Source: Prevotellaceae bacterium
GTDB lineage: Bacteria; Bacteroidota; Bacteroidia; Bacteroidales; UBA932
Reading direction: 5' to 3'
NCBI GenBank assembly: GCA_031258755.1
Contig: JAIRMK010000155.1
Span: forward strand, 1-16,994
Length of the DNA: 16,994 bases
The notes beneath the pieces are model-generated. The model had not been told where the DNA came from, searched no databases, and saw only the letters and a program-made list of their open reading frames with translations. Positions 15,907 to 16,994 of the stretch are shown here, piece after piece (within the stretch, counting starts at the first letter, position 1; each line of letters begins with the position of its first letter). The position numbers and the translations under genes are program-made.

Positions 15907-16443
15907 TTAAAAAATTGTAAAGAAATTCTTAAGTGCTTTTCGTATCTCTTTCAGTGCGAGGTTTAAATGATTTTCCACGGTTTTCTTTGAAAGATGCAGT
16001 TTTTGGGCAATTTCTTCATTTTTTAATTGAGATCTCCGGCTCAATTCAAAAATTTTTTTTCGTTGCGTGGGCATTTTTGCTACGGTCAATTGTATGAGCA
16101 ATTCCGTTTCTTTCGCCTGGAACAGTTCTTCGGCCGAGGTGGCATTGTCGGATGAAAGTTGCCCGGCGTATCTTTCTTTTATATATTCATGTTGAAAATA
16201 GTTCAGCACCGCATTTTTAGCCATGCGATAAATATAGGCGTTAAACGATTGTACGGCTGTGAGTGTCTTTCGTTTTTCCCAAATTTTAGCAAAGATGTCC
16301 TGCGACAGTTCTTCGGCTATAGCTTCGGATTTCACAAGACCTGCAATGAAAATTTTCAATTTGGGATAATAGTGCATAAATAACCACCGAAATGCTTCGT
16401 GATCGTCTTGCGTCAATTTTTCCACATATTGATAATCGTTCAT
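15907..16443 (-). CDS. ECF (FecI-type) RNA polymerase sigma-70 factor
   Basis: The 178-residue protein has region 2 at about residues 18-85 (EAFRWLFMHYYPKLKIFI, EELSQDIFAKIWEKR, FNAYIYRMAKNAVLNYF) and region 4 at about 115-170 (LPT-like MPTQRKKIFELSR, then helix-turn-helix NEEIAQKLHLSKKTVENHL). It is the usual Bacteroidetes ECF type paired with FecR. Region 4 should recognise the susC promoter between 14797 and 14856, where no TAnnTTTG box is present, which is consistent with a dedicated sigma. The frame extends to an ATG at 16476, but that codon lies inside the promoter spacer; ATG 16443 (MNDYQYVEKL) is downstream of the expected transcription start and is chosen. The leader would be under about 10 bases. 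Confidence 0.92.
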   Translation of the reverse strand: MNDYQYVEKLTQDDHEAFRWLFMHYYPKLKIFIAGLVKSEAIAEELSQDIFAKIWEKRKTLTAVQSFNAYIYRMAKNAVLNYFQHEYIKERYAGQLSSDNATSAEELFQAKETELLIQLTVAKMPTQRKKIFELSRRSQLKNEEIAQKLHLSKKTVENHLNLALKEIRKALKNFFTIF

Positions 16444-16454
16444 ATTGATAAAAG

Positions 16455-16485
16455 CAAAAGTAGTATTTTTTTGCATAAATTCAAA
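16455..16485 (-). promoter_or_regulatory. Consensus Bacteroidetes promoter for the sigma/anti-sigma genes
   Basis: Read on the minus strand: TTTG at 16485-16482, exactly 19 bases, then TACTTTTG at 16462-16455. This fully matches TTTG-N19-TAnnTTTG, so the ECF sigma gene is probably transcribed by the primary sigma factor. It fixes the translation start at 16443. Confidence 0.72.
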
Positions 16486-16514
16486 GCAAATTCGATTATA
16501 AAATTTGCATCGAA
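16486..16514. promoter_or_regulatory. Overlapping inverted repeats abutting the sigma-gene promoter
   Basis: GCAAATT (16486-16492) pairs with AATTTGC (16502-16508), and TTCGAT (16491-16496) pairs with ATCGAA (16509-16514). The first repeat starts directly next to the -33 box of the sigma-gene promoter, a place where a regulator could bind. There is no T-run, so it is not an obvious terminator for the helicase. In AT-rich DNA short palindromes arise easily. Confidence 0.35.
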
Positions 16515-16544
16515 GACATGTAAAAAGATGGAAAGTGCTTGCGT

Positions 16545-16994
16545 TTACCGCCGTTTCTTCTTCGGCTTTCCCTCAAACCCATGCTTTTTCTTTTTGAAAG
16601 ATTTTTCCTTTTTCACAGCGGTACGTTTTTTTTTACGAAATTCATTACCGCCACGCGGCGTGGCTACATCAACCCGCAGGGTGCGGCCGCGGAAATTCAA
16701 GCCGTTCAGGTTGTCTAATATGTCGTCGGTGTAGCGGGCGTCGACGTTCACGTAGGTGAACCCATCGTAAATATCAATGCGGCCTACGTCGATACCGTGC
16801 TTGCCGGCGCCTTTATGAATAAGTTGGATAATGTGGGGAGGCTCCACCCGCTCCATGCGGCCTGTATTGAAAAACAGGCGGGTGTAGCCGGCCTCGCTGT
16901 CAGGATGCTGCCGGTTGCTGCGGCCAAATTCTTCTTTTCGTCCTTTATGACGTCCCTCATGACCGCCCCCAGACTCGTCCACATTCAAATCGGG
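16545..16994 (-). CDS. DEAD-box ATP-dependent RNA helicase, C-terminal part (DbpA-type RNA-binding domain)
   Basis: Only the last 149 codons lie in the window; the frame is open to the right edge and no start is present. After a charged, glycine-rich linker (DESGGGHEGRHKGRKEE) the phrase TRLFFNTGRMERVEPPHIIQ begins a DbpA-type RNA-binding domain. It continues with IDVGRIDIYDGFTYVNVD and ILDNLNGLNFRGRTLRVDVA. This domain follows the two RecA-like helicase domains in Bacteroidetes DEAD-box proteins. The tail is very basic (KKEKSFKKKKHGFEGKPKKK), as is common for RNA contact. The motor domains with the DEAD motif must lie beyond the window, so helicase identity is inferred from this domain. The TTG at 16988 is an internal codon, not a start. 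It has its own transcript, separate from the sigma gene. Confidence 0.83.
   Translation of the reverse strand, partial: PDLNVDESGGGHEGRHKGRKEEFGRSNRQHPDSEAGYTRLFFNTGRMERVEPPHIIQLIHKGAGKHGIDVGRIDIYDGFTYVNVDARYTDDILDNLNGLNFRGRTLRVDVATPRGGNEFRKKKRTAVKKEKSFKKKKHGFEGKPKKKRR

Larger units (their letters stand above)
7357..16443 (-). other. Polysaccharide-utilisation locus, probable N-glycan release and uptake (Don/BT3983-3987/Gpd type)
   Basis: Six consecutive minus-strand genes run sigma, anti-sigma, susC, susD, GH18, DUF1735-LamG. The last four are spaced by 14, 24 and 35 bases and end at a strong terminator, so they form one operon. The sigma gene has its own primary-type promoter. The locus is bounded by a DEAD-box helicase on one side and the terminator plus an unrelated oxidoreductase on the other, so it is complete within the window. 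No GH92, GH20 or sialidase gene is included. The substrate assignment rests on the GH18 plus LamG pairing. Confidence 0.8.

Noticed and set aside
16545..16988. Complete small gene starting at TTG 16988
   Set aside because: The frame stays open through the window edge and the sequence is a typical C-terminal domain of a DEAD-box helicase, so it is a partial gene.

Overview
The window is a chromosomal segment from a member of the Bacteroidetes, most likely the order Bacteroidales. The evidence is a SusC/SusD pair, a FecI/FecR-type sigma and anti-sigma pair, DUF1735 and FISUMP domains, and promoters of the Bacteroidetes type (TTTG or TTG, 19 bases, then TAnnTTTG). No rRNA, tRNA, CRISPR array or transposase is visible. 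The genus cannot be fixed from the sequence.

Layout. Positions 1-923 (minus) hold an AEC-family permease cut by the window edge. From 1050 to 6265 three plus-strand genes follow: a secreted protein joining an LPP20-like region, a PEGA domain and a FISUMP domain; an AlbA/Schlafen-type ATP-binding protein with a C-terminal winged helix; and a periplasmic 5'-nucleotidase-type metallophosphatase. A Gfo/Idh/MocA oxidoreductase (6277-7239, minus) converges on the last of these. An intrinsic terminator near 7300-7333 separates it from the main locus. The right edge (16545-16994, minus) is the C-terminus of a DEAD-box RNA helicase.

The main locus (7357-16443, minus) is a compact polysaccharide-utilisation locus. 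In transcription order it has an ECF sigma factor, a FecR-type anti-sigma factor, a SusC transporter with an N-terminal STN signalling domain, a SusD lipoprotein, a GH18 endo-beta-N-acetylglucosaminidase-type lipoprotein, and a DUF1735-LamG lipoprotein. The order and domain content match loci that remove N-glycans from glycoproteins (Don of Bacteroides fragilis, BT3983-3987 of B. thetaiotaomicron, Gpd of Capnocytophaga). The likely scheme is that GH18 releases glycan at the cell surface, SusD and LamG capture it, SusC imports it, and substrate sensed by the STN domain signals through FecR to free the sigma factor. No exo-glycosidase lies inside the locus.

The most interesting signal is on the opposite strand at the susC start. 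A plus-strand promoter match (14670-14699) points at a 12-bp hairpin followed by five Ts (14761-14802). Together they predict an antisense RNA of about 100 nt that covers the susC leader, start codon and first 16 or so codons. This is the position and orientation of the cis-antisense repressor DonS in B. fragilis.

Several gene starts were set from promoter position or start codon rather than longest frame: 2964 (AlbA-type protein), 14752 (susC), 15852 (fecR-like) and 16443 (sigma factor).
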